Positions 15,944 to 24,976 of a DNA stretch of 64,000 bases are shown here, piece after piece. A program made the position numbers and the translations under genes. The number at the start of each line of letters is the position of its first letter. Position 1 is the first letter of the stretch. The stretch comes from Polyangiaceae bacterium. Lineage in GTDB: Bacteria; Myxococcota_A; Polyangia; Polyangiales; Polyangiaceae. The stretch lies in assembly GCA_016719945.1 (NCBI GenBank), contig JADJYE010000013.1:48130-112129 (forward strand), given 5' to 3'. The notes below the pieces were generated by a model. It saw only the letters and a program-made list of their open reading frames with translations. It did not search any database and was not told the DNA's origin.

Positions 15944-18118
15944 CTAAGGGTCCCCACCCGCGAGCCCACCAGCCCCCGGCAGGACGGTTCGGCCGCTGGC
16001 CGAGACGCCTGCCCGCTGGAGGGTGTCCCAAGGCGGGATGCTCCCGATGAGCACGAGCAGGTGCTCGAAGGAGACCTGCTCGGTTCGACCCGAGCCGACG
16101 TCTTTCGTGAGCAGCCAGCCGGCGTGCACCTGCTCGACCTCCACGCCGAAGCGGACGTCGAGGCGCTTGGCTTTTCGCAAGCGCTCGACCTCCGCGATGT
16201 TCCTTGGCTGGCCACGAGCATAGGTAGCCGCACGGGCCAGAATTGTGACCGACGTCCGAGGCTGATGCGACAGAGCGATGGCTGCCTCCATGGCGCTGTC
16301 GCCGAGGCCCGCCACCACGACCCGCCGGCCGGCGAGGCTGCGTGCGTCGGCCAGGTGGTAATGCACCATCTTTTCGGCCTCTTCGGGTACCTCCGCGCGC
16401 AGGCGCCGGGGGCTGCCGCGCTGGCCGATCGCCAGGATGACGGTGCGCGCGAGGACCTCCGTCGGGCGATCGTCCCCGTCGACCGCCCGGATCAAGAACA
16501 GCCCGTCGGGACGGCGCTCGACCCCGGTCATGCGGGTCCGCTCGAGGATGCGCAGGGCCTTTTGTCGCACGATCCGCATCCACTGCAAGAGCAGCTCCTC
16601 CTTCGAGGACTCCTTGAGCCAGAGCTGTCCGGTGGCCGGCAGGTCGAGGGGTTGGTCGAAGACGAGCTTGCCGCGCGGGAAGTTCTGGATGCTCTGCGCG
16701 ACCCCGCCTTGCTCGAGGGTGACCGCGTCTGCCCCCAGCTCTTGCAAGCGAAGGGCCGCGCTGATCCCTGCGGGACCGGCCCCGACGACGCAGGTGTCCA
16801 TCGCTCCCGCCGCCTTCGGCCGCGTCGCGAGCGCTGCGTGCGCGGCGTCGGCGGCGCGCGCACCCTGGAGGATCGCGTTCTTGATGAGGGGCATGCCGGT
16901 GACGTCGCCCGCGAGGAACAGGCCGGGCACGTCGAGCGCCTCGAGCGACGGGCTGACGCGCGGCCGCTCGAGCAGCGACCCCTCCTCGCCGACGACCAGC
17001 GAGCCGTTCGGGCACTTCTGCTCGCACAGCACGAGGCCGCAGCAAGCCTCGGGCCGCGCCACGACGGCGACGTAGCGCTCGACCTCGAGCACACCGTACG
17101 GGCAGGCGTCGACGCAGGCGTAGCAGCCCAGGCACGTCGACGTGTCGATGATCGGCAGCCGCTTCTTCTGGGTCGGCGCGACGGCCGGCGCCGCCGCGTC
17201 GCGCTTCTGCTTCGTGCGTCGCCGGCGCAGCGCCTGGGCGCCCGCTGTGCCCGCGTACCCGAGCGCGGCGAGGCCGGCGGCGGGGGCGAGCCACCCGAGC
17301 GAGGTCGACGTCTCGCTGGGCAGGGCGGTCGGGGCGCGCGAGACGACCTCGCGGGCCGCCTCCCACGCGAAGCTGCGGTCCTCGAAGTGCTGGTCGGAGC
17401 AGACGCCCTTTGCCGGCTGCGGCGCGCCCGGCTCGGCCTTCTCGGGGGGCAGCGCGCGGCGGTGCTCGTCGAAGCAGACCGTGGGCTCGAGCTCCCCGCC
17501 GCCTGCGTGGCTGAGGCAACGCGTGAGTGGGTCGTCGTCGCCGCTGGTGTGGCAGCCGAGGCACACCTTCACGGGGATGGTCGGCACGAGCACGTTGCGT
17601 CCTGCGTGGAACGACAGCTCCGGGATCGTCTCTTCGGCCCAGGTCGTGTAGCGCACGGCGGGACCGTCCTCCGAGAGCCGCACGCCGCTCTGCGGGCCGT
17701 GGATCGTGTGGCAGGTCGTGCACCCGAGGGTGCCCTCCTTCGCGAGTCGCCGGTGGGGCGCGCGGGTCGAGGGGTGGGGTCCGTGGCAGTCGACGCACGC
17801 CTCCTTCGCCTTGCTGCCGAAGGCCTTCGTCCCTTGCTCGGTCGTGCCGTGGCACTTGGCGCACGTGAGCTTGGCCTTCCGGTGGGGAGGCGTCAGCGGG
17901 CCCGGGCCCGCTTGGCCTTCGGCAGGCTGCCCAACGAAGAGCGCGATGCCCAGCCCCGCGGCGCCCGAGAGCGCAGCGACGTAGGCCGGCAGGACGCGCC
18001 GAACATCGCTGGTGTCCGCGGCGTCACGCTGATCCGACTTCGGGCGGGGCGGACCGCCGCCGGGCCCCTGCCCAGCGGGTTGAGGTGCGACGAAGAGGGT
18101 CTTGTGGGGGCCGCTCAC
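15944..18118 (-). CDS. Tetrahaem cytochrome/ferredoxin/FAD-NAD(P) oxidoreductase fusion
   Basis: 724 residues from GTG 18118, overlapping the preceding stop by 4 nt. Order: a membrane helix (about 43-63); an extracytoplasmic-looking region with four CXXCH motifs (CAKCH 86, CVDCH 108, CTTCH 133, CLGCH 186); a second helix (about 274-296); a ferredoxin segment (CLGCYACVDACPYG near 329 and CCGLVLCEQKCPNG near 359); an AGD-type flavoprotein segment (GLFLAGDVTGMP near 399); then a GAGPAG dinucleotide site near 446 and a second nucleotide site (VVVAGLGDSAMEAA). The AGD-type segment normally lies at the C-terminus of the flavoprotein but here precedes the FAD site, suggesting permutation. Probably moves electrons between NAD(P)H and periplasmic haems. 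Last gene of the overlapping operon. Confidence 0.8.
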   Translation of the reverse strand: MSGPHKTLFVAPQPAGQGPGGGPPRPKSDQRDAADTSDVRRVLPAYVAALSGAAGLGIALFVGQPAEGQAGPGPLTPPHRKAKLTCAKCHGTTEQGTKAFGSKAKEACVDCHGPHPSTRAPHRRLAKEGTLGCTTCHTIHGPQSGVRLSEDGPAVRYTTWAEETIPELSFHAGRNVLVPTIPVKVCLGCHTSGDDDPLTRCLSHAGGGELEPTVCFDEHRRALPPEKAEPGAPQPAKGVCSDQHFEDRSFAWEAAREVVSRAPTALPSETSTSLGWLAPAAGLAALGYAGTAGAQALRRRRTKQKRDAAAPAVAPTQKKRLPIIDTSTCLGCYACVDACPYGVLEVERYVAVVARPEACCGLVLCEQKCPNGSLVVGEEGSLLERPRVSPSLEALDVPGLFLAGDVTGMPLIKNAILQGARAADAAHAALATRPKAAGAMDTCVVGAGPAGISAALRLQELGADAVTLEQGGVAQSIQNFPRGKLVFDQPLDLPATGQLWLKESSKEELLLQWMRIVRQKALRILERTRMTGVERRPDGLFLIRAVDGDDRPTEVLARTVILAIGQRGSPRRLRAEVPEEAEKMVHYHLADARSLAGRRVVVAGLGDSAMEAAIALSHQPRTSVTILARAATYARGQPRNIAEVERLRKAKRLDVRFGVEVEQVHAGWLLTKDVGSGRTEQVSFEHLLVLIGSIPPWDTLQRAGVSASGRTVLPGAGGLAGGDP

Positions 18119-20448
18119 CGCGCAGCTCCGAGCGCCTGGACGACGTGCGCGATCAGCAGCACGAGCGCGAGCGCGAAGGCGACGATGTGGACCGGGAGGA
18201 GCGATCGGAGCGCGAGCGTGAGCGCGCGCTGGGCGGGCAGCGCGCGCAGCTCGACGGCGGTTCGCACCAGATCGTCGAGGCCACCGAGCCTGGAGGCGCC
18301 ACGACCCGCGAGCGCGTCGTCGATCCGGCCCCTCAGGCGCCGCTCCTCGGCGGCGAGCGTACGCCCCGAGGCGACGAGCGCGATCGGCCCGAGCAGGCTC
18401 TGCGCGTACGGCAACAGGACCCTCTCGGCGACCGCCTTGAGCAGATCGTCCCGGCCGCTCAGGTGTTTGTACAGCCTGGTCGACAAGGCGAGGCGCTCCT
18501 TCGCGAAGTCCTCGGGCAGCAGCGGCGAACGCTCGATGCGGCTCAAGGCGGCGGGAGCGCCAGCGTAGACGAGCCCCATGGCGATGCCCGTCGCGCTCGC
18601 GAGCGCGAGGCAGAGCAGGAGCGCGGAGCCGAGCGTCGGCGCGACGAGGCTCAGGTGGGGGGCGTGCACGAGCGCGAGGCCGAGGGCGAACAGGCCGAGG
18701 GCGAGGTGCGCGAGGTAGTGCGGGCGCGTGACGCTGCGGACGGTCTTGTCCTCGCGGCTGCCCTCTGACGAGCGCCGCCCGCCGAGGCGCATCCAGACGC
18801 GCACCAGGCGCTTCGGCAGCGCGTAGGACGCGAGGGCCAGCATCGCGCCGCCCGCCGCCCAGCCAGCCCCGTAGCCGACCCCGCGCCACGGGACCCAGTG
18901 ACCCCTCGAGCGCATCACCAGGCCGACCAGGGCGATGGCGGCGGCTCCGATCGCTGCGCCGCCGACGACCGACCAGGCCGGTACGACGGGGCGCGCGGCC
19001 GTGGCGCGCGCCGCGCGCCGCGCGCCGCCGAGCAGCGCGGCGACCTCGCTCCAGTCGCGCTGCGGATCCACCCGCAGGATCGAGCCGGTCGGGCAGACCT
19101 GGACGCACGCGGGCCCACGCTCGTAAGTGCGGCACAGGTCGCACTTGGTCGCGAGCAGCTCCGCCGGGATGCCAGCCGGACGGAGCGCCTCCTTCGGGCG
19201 TGGGGACATCTGGATGTTCGTCCACGGGCACGCGCGGGCGCACGCTCCGCAGCCGGTGCACAGCTCCTCCCGGATGAAGACCTCGCCGCCCTCGTCCTTG
19301 CCGATCGCCCCGGTCGGGCAGTCGACCATACACGCCGGGTTTTCGCAGTGCTGGCACGAGCTCGGCAAGAGCAGCGACGACACCGCGTCAGGGTCGGGCG
19401 CGGCGTCGCCGTCGGCGCGTAGCCCCGCGCCCACGATCTTGTCGCCGCGTCGGATGAGCCGGCTCGCCCCGTACAGGCTGCCGCAGGCCCACGAGCACTG
19501 GCCGCAGCGAACGCAGGTCTCGAGATCGATGACCAGCAGCGAGCGCGCCACCTGGACGCGGTACAGATCTCGAAACACGTGCTGCGTCGCGTTCTTGGCG
19601 GCGCGCCCGACGATCTCGCGCTGCCGATCGGAGGTGCCGAGCGAGACGCGCCGGAGGCGGGCGAACAGCTCGGGATCTTTGGCGGCGATCGCGCGCACCA
19701 CGCGGGCGGGCACGCTGAGCACGATCGACGGGCCGTTCGCGACCGCGCTCGCGGCGCGCGGGGTCGCGTCCTCGAGCTCCTCGTCGCCGAAGAAATCGCC
19801 TCGCCCGAGGTAGGCCCGCACGCGCACCCGCTGGTCGTCCTCGCTCTGCATCTGCACGAGGCCGTCGCCGACCACGAACAGCGCGACCGAGGCGTCGCCT
19901 TGGCGATAGATCACCTGGCCCCGCGCGAACGTGTGGAACGAGACGACGTCGACGATCGACTCGAGGCCGCCCTCGTCGAGGCTCTGCGCGAGCGGTGAGC
20001 CCGCGATCGCGTCGCGCGCGGCCGCGCGCTGCAGGGTGCGCTCGAGCCGATCGGCGAGCTCGGCGCGCCCCGAGCGCACCGCGGCGCGCCGGAACATGTG
20101 CACCGGGATCTTGGCGACGCGCGCGCCCGAGGCCCCCGCGAGCGCGGACGCGTGCCGTCGGCCGGTGACCGTCGCCTCCTCGCCGAACGACTCGCCGGCG
20201 GAGGCGGTGCGAACGAGCGCGGCGGGCGCGCCCTCGCGCCGAGCGGCCGCGAGCTCTACGGATCCGCCGAGCACGACGTAGAACGAGTCGGCGCGCTCGC
20301 CCTGCTGGTAGAGGGCCTTGCCTGGCTGCGCGTCGACGAGCGGCGTCGCGGCCTCGAGCTCGCGCTGCGCGCGCGCGTCGAGGCCGCGCAGGATCGGCGC
20401 GTCGAGGAAGCTCTTCACGCCCACGGGGCTGGGCCCAGCGGCGGTCAT
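18115..20448 (-). CDS. Dual cyclic-nucleotide-binding domain/4x[4Fe-4S] ferredoxin/membrane protein
   Basis: 777 residues; its ATG overlaps the upstream stop (ATGA) and its stop overlaps the next start (GTGA). Residues about 10-130 and 140-265 are two CRP-type cNMP-binding domains (LYQQGERADSFYVVLGGSVEL; VIYRQGDASVALFVVGDG). Next come four Cys clusters in the order of DMSO-reductase/NrfC-type electron-transfer subunits (CVRCGQCSWAC, CQHCENPACMVDCPTG, CTGCGACARACPW, CDLCRTY...CVQVCPTG). The final 300 residues hold about six helices with several His (PHYLAHLALG, LVHAPHLS, LLPVHIVAF) that could hold b-type haem. There is no DNA-binding domain, so any ligand sensing would act on electron flow rather than transcription. 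Confidence 0.8.
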   Translation of the reverse strand: MTAAGPSPVGVKSFLDAPILRGLDARAQRELEAATPLVDAQPGKALYQQGERADSFYVVLGGSVELAAARREGAPAALVRTASAGESFGEEATVTGRRHASALAGASGARVAKIPVHMFRRAAVRSGRAELADRLERTLQRAAARDAIAGSPLAQSLDEGGLESIVDVVSFHTFARGQVIYRQGDASVALFVVGDGLVQMQSEDDQRVRVRAYLGRGDFFGDEELEDATPRAASAVANGPSIVLSVPARVVRAIAAKDPELFARLRRVSLGTSDRQREIVGRAAKNATQHVFRDLYRVQVARSLLVIDLETCVRCGQCSWACGSLYGASRLIRRGDKIVGAGLRADGDAAPDPDAVSSLLLPSSCQHCENPACMVDCPTGAIGKDEGGEVFIREELCTGCGACARACPWTNIQMSPRPKEALRPAGIPAELLATKCDLCRTYERGPACVQVCPTGSILRVDPQRDWSEVAALLGGARRAARATAARPVVPAWSVVGGAAIGAAAIALVGLVMRSRGHWVPWRGVGYGAGWAAGGAMLALASYALPKRLVRVWMRLGGRRSSEGSREDKTVRSVTRPHYLAHLALGLFALGLALVHAPHLSLVAPTLGSALLLCLALASATGIAMGLVYAGAPAALSRIERSPLLPEDFAKERLALSTRLYKHLSGRDDLLKAVAERVLLPYAQSLLGPIALVASGRTLAAEERRLRGRIDDALAGRGASRLGGLDDLVRTAVELRALPAQRALTLALRSLLPVHIVAFALALVLLIAHVVQALGAAR

Positions 20449-23354
20449 GGGGAACCGGCCGAGCGCTCGACCTTCGCGATCTCCGTGATCTCGAGGCGCT
20501 CGAGCATCTGGAGATCGAGCAGCGGGCCGCTCGGGCGGCGCCCGAGCCGGCTCATCGCGGCCTCGTACGCGGCGAAGGCCCGGAGCAAGAACGGGGGGAA
20601 GGCGCGGAAGAGCAGGCGCGCGCGGACGGTGATCGGCCCCTTCGCCCGCCCGACCGCGAGGTCGTACGTGAACGACTGGCGCACGTTCGGGGGCAGCGAG
20701 CGCGTGTCGATGATCGCGTCGGGCGCCTTCGGCACGCCGCGCGACGCGTCGAGGCCGCCGACCGGGAAGTACGTCTCGAACAGCGCCCGCGAGCCGGAGA
20801 GGTTGGAGGTGCACGCGCCGGTGTCGAGGTCGTACCCGCCGTCGTCGAAGCGCGCCGCGCGGTGGCGCTCTTGCCCTGGCAGGGGCTGGCACGAGCCGTC
20901 GGACGCGATCGTCCCGATGCAGGTCACGCAGCGCAGGAAGCCGTTCTGGAAGTTGATCAGGCCCTTGCCCACGTAGCGCGACGCGCCCGTCTCCGGGGGA
21001 GGGGACCACTCGGGGTGATCGGGGCCATCGCGGACGTCGGCGCCGAACAAGCCGAGCGGTCGACCTTGGAGGTCGACGAGCGTGGGGTCGGTGTTGACCC
21101 GATCGAAGATCTTGTCGCGCAGGTCCTCGTCGGGGCGATCGACGCGGCCCACCTCGTAGAGGGTCCGGCCTTGGCCGTCCTTGACGGTGAGGTGCACCCA
21201 GATCTCGCGCTCCTGGCTGAAGCCCGCGGGGATCTTGTGGCCGCCGCCGATGTTCTCGATCTCGACGGGGACGAGCAGGCGATCCCCTTTGAGCGACAGC
21301 GTGCCGAGGTCGAAGTCGAAGGCGGCCTTCAGCAGGGCGTCTCGTCGCTTCTTCGCCGAGATGGGGATGCCGGCGAGGTCGAGCGAGGACTCGTCGAGCA
21401 GCTCCTTCGGGTAATCGTGAGACAGCGGCAGATCGACGCCGGAGAGGTAGTGCGTGGTGATCGGCGTCAGCTCCTGGGAGCTCGAGGCGACGCGGCCCTT
21501 GGGGAACGTGCCGGGGGCGCGCTTCACCCAGCGCGTGCCCTCGGGGCACAGGTCGTCCCCCGCGCCGCCCGGGTCGGGCTCGCACGCGCCTGGGTACTCC
21601 GACATGTGACAGTCGATGCACGTCGCGGCGGTCTTGCCTTTGCGCTCCTCGAGGCGCGCCCAGTCGCGCCACTCCGAGTAGGCGTTGCGCAGCCGCTTGA
21701 AGTGCTCGCCCTTCGCAGGGGCGTTGATCGCGTCGCTGCCGAACAGGCGGACGTCGTGGCACGCCCCACAGAACTCGCTGCTCCGCAGGTACTTGCGCTG
21801 CGCGTCGTCCGGGCGGGCGTGGACGAGGGCGCTGCCGTCTGGCCCCTCCTCGAGCGGCTTGCCGCCGAGCACGAACGAGCCGAGGCGCATCTCATAGCCG
21901 CTGTTGGAGATGCCGAAGAGGCCGGCGCGATCTTCGGGGCGGGACTCGAACACCGCGCCCGTCACGAACGAGGTCCACGTCGGGTTGCCCTGGTAGGCCG
22001 ACCGCGACCGCGGGCTCACCGGTCCGTGCACCTGGTGACAGAACCCGCAGCTGATCCCCTCCTTGGCGCGCTCGCCGATCAGGTCCTTCACGGGGAAGTT
22101 CGCGCGCGGATTGCCTCGCCCTCGACCGTCCCACGGGGGCATCAGGTTCTCCTGGACCTCGGAGGGCGCGTGGCAGTTGACGCACCAGTGCTCGCCGCCC
22201 GAGCCGCTGATGGCGACGCCGGTCTGCGGGTTGCGACAGGCGAGCTCCGCCGTGGTCTTGCGCAGGGCGCCGGCGCCGTTCGGGCAGTCGTTGTCGCGAC
22301 CGATCTGCTCCTGCACGAGGGCCTCGAGCGCGTTGAAGAGCGGGCTCTTCACGGCGTGGCCCATCACGCTTCGACGCCACTCGGAGGCCTGGCGCGCGTG
22401 GCAGCTCGCGCAGTCTTCCGCCGTGAGCTCGCCGGGTCCGATCGCCTTCATCGCACCGACGGAGGCCTTGGGCTGGGGCGTGGCGTCGGGCGGCTTCAGC
22501 TGGGTGACCGCCGCGGCGGCCACGGCGGCGCCGAGCGCGAGCGGCAGCAGCGCCGCGACCCAGCCCTTCGCGCTGGGCGCGGGCCGCTTCGGAGGCGGCG
22601 CCGCGACGAGCCCCGGCGGCGCCTCGAGGCGGGCGGCGGGCGCAGCGGCGCGGCGCTCGGCGGCCTCGCGCAGGACCGCGTCGCGGGCGACGCCGCTGCT
22701 CGGCAACGTGTCATGCGCGAAGAGCGCCGCGGGGGGCCCTCCGCCGCGAGGACCCGCGTCTGCGAGGCCGGCCCTGCCGCTGAAGCCGTGCAGCGCATCG
22801 GCCACCTCTGCGGCGCTGCTGGGCCTGGCGGCCGGGTCCTGGGAGAGCAACTTCAAGACGAGCGACTGCAGCCCAGGGGGCAGGGCGGTCGCCTGCTCTT
22901 GCTTGAACGGCGGAGGCTCGCTCGAGCGCGCGGCCTCCAGCATCTCGCGCAGGCCCATCCCGCCGAAGGGGTGCGACCCCGTCAGCATCTTGTAGAGCAA
23001 GAGGCCGAGCACGTAGCGGTTCGCCTGGTGATCGAACGGCGCGCCGTCGACCTGCGGCGGCGGGCACCACACCGGCGCGAGCTCGGCCTTGGTGGGCGCG
23101 AACTCGGGAGCGAACGCAGCGCGATCGTCGACGACGATCACGTCGTCGGGCGTGAGCGGGGCCGCTTGAGACGGGCCGCGAGCCTCGTCGTCTGCCAGGT
23201 CCTCGGCGATGTCGAGCGCGAACGAGAGCGCCTGCTCGAGCGGGAGCGGGCCGCGCGCCCCGCGCAACAGCGCGTGCAGCGTGCGCCGCGCGGCCGTCCC
23301 TCGACCCTGCCCCTCGAGCAGCGCGCGATCGAGCTTGGGGCGAGCGCGGCGCAC
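20445..23354 (-). CDS. Kinase C-lobe/transmembrane/multihaem cytochrome fusion
   Basis: 969 residues from GTG 23354, 4 nt after the kinase stop. The N-terminal 190 residues align with the C-lobe of Ser/Thr kinases (YVLGLLLYKMLTGSHPFGG, LLSQDPAARPSSAAEVADAL), but there is no Gly loop, HRD or DFG, so it cannot phosphorylate. A Pro/Ala linker and one membrane helix (about 264-285) follow, then a periplasmic-looking region of about 680 residues with five CXXCH motifs (CASCH at 315, CVNCH, CGFCH, CGACH, CIDCH) and a sixth-like CVTCI lacking the His. The haem region resembles cytochrome c554-like/doubled-CXXCH proteins. It looks like a receptor with a haem-rich sensor or electron domain outside and a kinase-docking domain inside. 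The stop overlaps the next start. Confidence 0.8.
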   Translation of the reverse strand: MRRARPKLDRALLEGQGRGTAARRTLHALLRGARGPLPLEQALSFALDIAEDLADDEARGPSQAAPLTPDDVIVVDDRAAFAPEFAPTKAELAPVWCPPPQVDGAPFDHQANRYVLGLLLYKMLTGSHPFGGMGLREMLEAARSSEPPPFKQEQATALPPGLQSLVLKLLSQDPAARPSSAAEVADALHGFSGRAGLADAGPRGGGPPAALFAHDTLPSSGVARDAVLREAAERRAAAPAARLEAPPGLVAAPPPKRPAPSAKGWVAALLPLALGAAVAAAAVTQLKPPDATPQPKASVGAMKAIGPGELTAEDCASCHARQASEWRRSVMGHAVKSPLFNALEALVQEQIGRDNDCPNGAGALRKTTAELACRNPQTGVAISGSGGEHWCVNCHAPSEVQENLMPPWDGRGRGNPRANFPVKDLIGERAKEGISCGFCHQVHGPVSPRSRSAYQGNPTWTSFVTGAVFESRPEDRAGLFGISNSGYEMRLGSFVLGGKPLEEGPDGSALVHARPDDAQRKYLRSSEFCGACHDVRLFGSDAINAPAKGEHFKRLRNAYSEWRDWARLEERKGKTAATCIDCHMSEYPGACEPDPGGAGDDLCPEGTRWVKRAPGTFPKGRVASSSQELTPITTHYLSGVDLPLSHDYPKELLDESSLDLAGIPISAKKRRDALLKAAFDFDLGTLSLKGDRLLVPVEIENIGGGHKIPAGFSQEREIWVHLTVKDGQGRTLYEVGRVDRPDEDLRDKIFDRVNTDPTLVDLQGRPLGLFGADVRDGPDHPEWSPPPETGASRYVGKGLINFQNGFLRCVTCIGTIASDGSCQPLPGQERHRAARFDDGGYDLDTGACTSNLSGSRALFETYFPVGGLDASRGVPKAPDAIIDTRSLPPNVRQSFTYDLAVGRAKGPITVRARLLFRAFPPFLLRAFAAYEAAMSRLGRRPSGPLLDLQMLERLEITEIAKVERSAGSP

Positions 23355-23358
23355 TGGG

Positions 23359-24660
23359 CTACCTCTTCGGCTTCGACGTGGCCTTCGGCGACGCGCTCGG
23401 AGAGCTCTTTTCGGACGGCGCGCTGGTGGCGCGGATCGAGTACGCGACGATGCCGGCGACGAGCGACAGGAGCACGATGATGCCGATGGCGATCGCCCGC
23501 GGCACCTCGCGGCCACGCTCCGCCTTGTCGAGCAGGGCGATCGTGTCGGCGCGCGGCAGCGGCGCGACGCTCACCTGGGGCAGCGGCCCGTCGGACGGGA
23601 CGGTCGGCCCCGCGGGTCGCGCGGCGCTCGCCGCGGAGGCCGCGCTCACCAGCCGGGCGCCCGAGTCGCGCACCGGGGTGGCGGCGCTGCTCCCGGGCAC
23701 GCCGGCGGCCCGCTCGGTCGCCGGCGCCGCGGCCTCACGCGAGCGCCGCTCGCGAGACTCGGCGCCGCCGAGCGAGTCGCGCGAGACGCGCGCGCGGGGG
23801 GAGGCGACCTGCGAAGAGCGACCCGTGGTCCCGAGCGAGGTGCCCCCCGCGGGGATGAACGCCTCGAGCCGCGCGACGACGTCCTCGGCGAGGTAGGGGC
23901 GATCTTCCGGGGCCTTCTCGAGCAGCTGAAACAACAGCTCCTCCACGCCCTTCGGCAGACCGCTTCGGACCTCCGACGAGAGCGGGGGCGGCTCGGCGGT
24001 ACACTGGAGGTTCAACAGCTGGCGTGGCGAGCTCGAGGTGAACGGAGGCCGCCCCTCGAGCAGCTCATACAGGATGAGGCCCAGGCAATACAGGTCGGCG
24101 CGGTGATCGATCGTGTGCGCGTCGATCTGCTCGGGGCTCATGTACTGCAGCGTGCCGACGCTCTGCGTGTTGGTCTGGTTCATCGCCTCGATCACCTTGG
24201 CGATGCCGAAGTCCATGACCTTGATGGCCCCATCGGTGAGGACCATGATGTTCTCGGGCTTGAGGTCGCGGTGGATCACCGGCGGCTCCTGGCCGTGCGC
24301 AGCGGCGAGCGCGCTTGCGGCGCTCGAGACGACCGCGACCGCGTCGACCCAGGTGAGCCGGCCGCGCTCGCCGAGCACCTGCCGCAGCGTGCGGCCGTCG
24401 AGGAACTCGAGCACCATGACCAGCTCGCCCGCCACCTCCAGGCTCGAGAGGCTGCGCACGATGTTGGGGTGCTCGACCCTCGCGAGGATCTGCATCTCGT
24501 TGAGGAAGAGCCGGCGGGCGTGATCGCTCTTCGAAAGCTCCTGGTGCAGCACCTTCAGGGCCACGCGGCGCTTCGACAGGCGCTCCTCGCCTTCGTAGAC
24601 CTTCCCCATCCCGCCCTCACCGATGAGGCGCCGGACGAGGTACTCGCCCATCTGCTCCAT
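23359..24660 (-). CDS. Active-looking transmembrane Ser/Thr protein kinase
   Basis: 433 residues from ATG 24660. All catalytic motifs are present: Gly loop GEGGMG (14-19), Lys36 in VALKVL, HRDLKPEN (130-137), DFG (150-152), APE-equivalent MSPEQ. A Ser/Ala/Pro-rich linker leads to a single membrane helix (AIAIGIIVLLSLVAGIV) about 20-40 residues from the end and a short basic tail. It heads the overlapping redox operon and probably acts together with the kinase-C-lobe/cytochrome fusion immediately downstream. Longer starts exist (ATG 24804), but that extension has poor codon bias and looks like promoter DNA. Confidence 0.85.
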   Translation of the reverse strand: MEQMGEYLVRRLIGEGGMGKVYEGEERLSKRRVALKVLHQELSKSDHARRLFLNEMQILARVEHPNIVRSLSSLEVAGELVMVLEFLDGRTLRQVLGERGRLTWVDAVAVVSSAASALAAAHGQEPPVIHRDLKPENIMVLTDGAIKVMDFGIAKVIEAMNQTNTQSVGTLQYMSPEQIDAHTIDHRADLYCLGLILYELLEGRPPFTSSSPRQLLNLQCTAEPPPLSSEVRSGLPKGVEELLFQLLEKAPEDRPYLAEDVVARLEAFIPAGGTSLGTTGRSSQVASPRARVSRDSLGGAESRERRSREAAAPATERAAGVPGSSAATPVRDSGARLVSAASAASAARPAGPTVPSDGPLPQVSVAPLPRADTIALLDKAERGREVPRAIAIGIIVLLSLVAGIVAYSIRATSAPSEKSSPSASPKATSKPKR

Positions 24661-24976
24661 GCCCGTAATGTCCTCTTCGAGATCGAGAGCGACGGCTTGG
24701 CGAACGAGAGAGATGACCACGGGTCGATACCTCGTGGCCTCGAGCGCCGAGATCGTGACGAAAAATTCTTCCGGGGCCGTCTTGTGTCCCGGTGGCGCGC
24801 CCATGGTACGCCCGAAGCGGCCCGAGCGCGCCCCCTTGGCATCCGGTTGGCCGGGAGGGGTGGCAACCGCACGTTTGACAGGCCGCCCGGTGACCTGCTC
24901 CAGCATGCTGCGGGCGGCCGCGCCATCGAATCGGGCTGGGCTACGGTCCCAGCGTCGAGGTAACACCTGGGGCTGG
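24661..24976. other. Divergent intergenic region between the kinase operon and the methyltransferase gene
   Basis: About 316 bp without a convincing gene. The part near 24760-24780 is relatively AT-rich (GAATTTTTCG on the minus strand) and could carry the kinase-operon promoter. A TTGACA lies at 24875-24880 in the rightward direction, but no good -10 follows. Part of it could code for an N-terminal extension of the kinase. Confidence 0.4.

Noticed and set aside
24870..24910. Sigma-70 promoter with TTGACA for the methyltransferase gene
   Set aside because: A perfect -35-like box is present, but no acceptable -10 lies 16-18 bp downstream.
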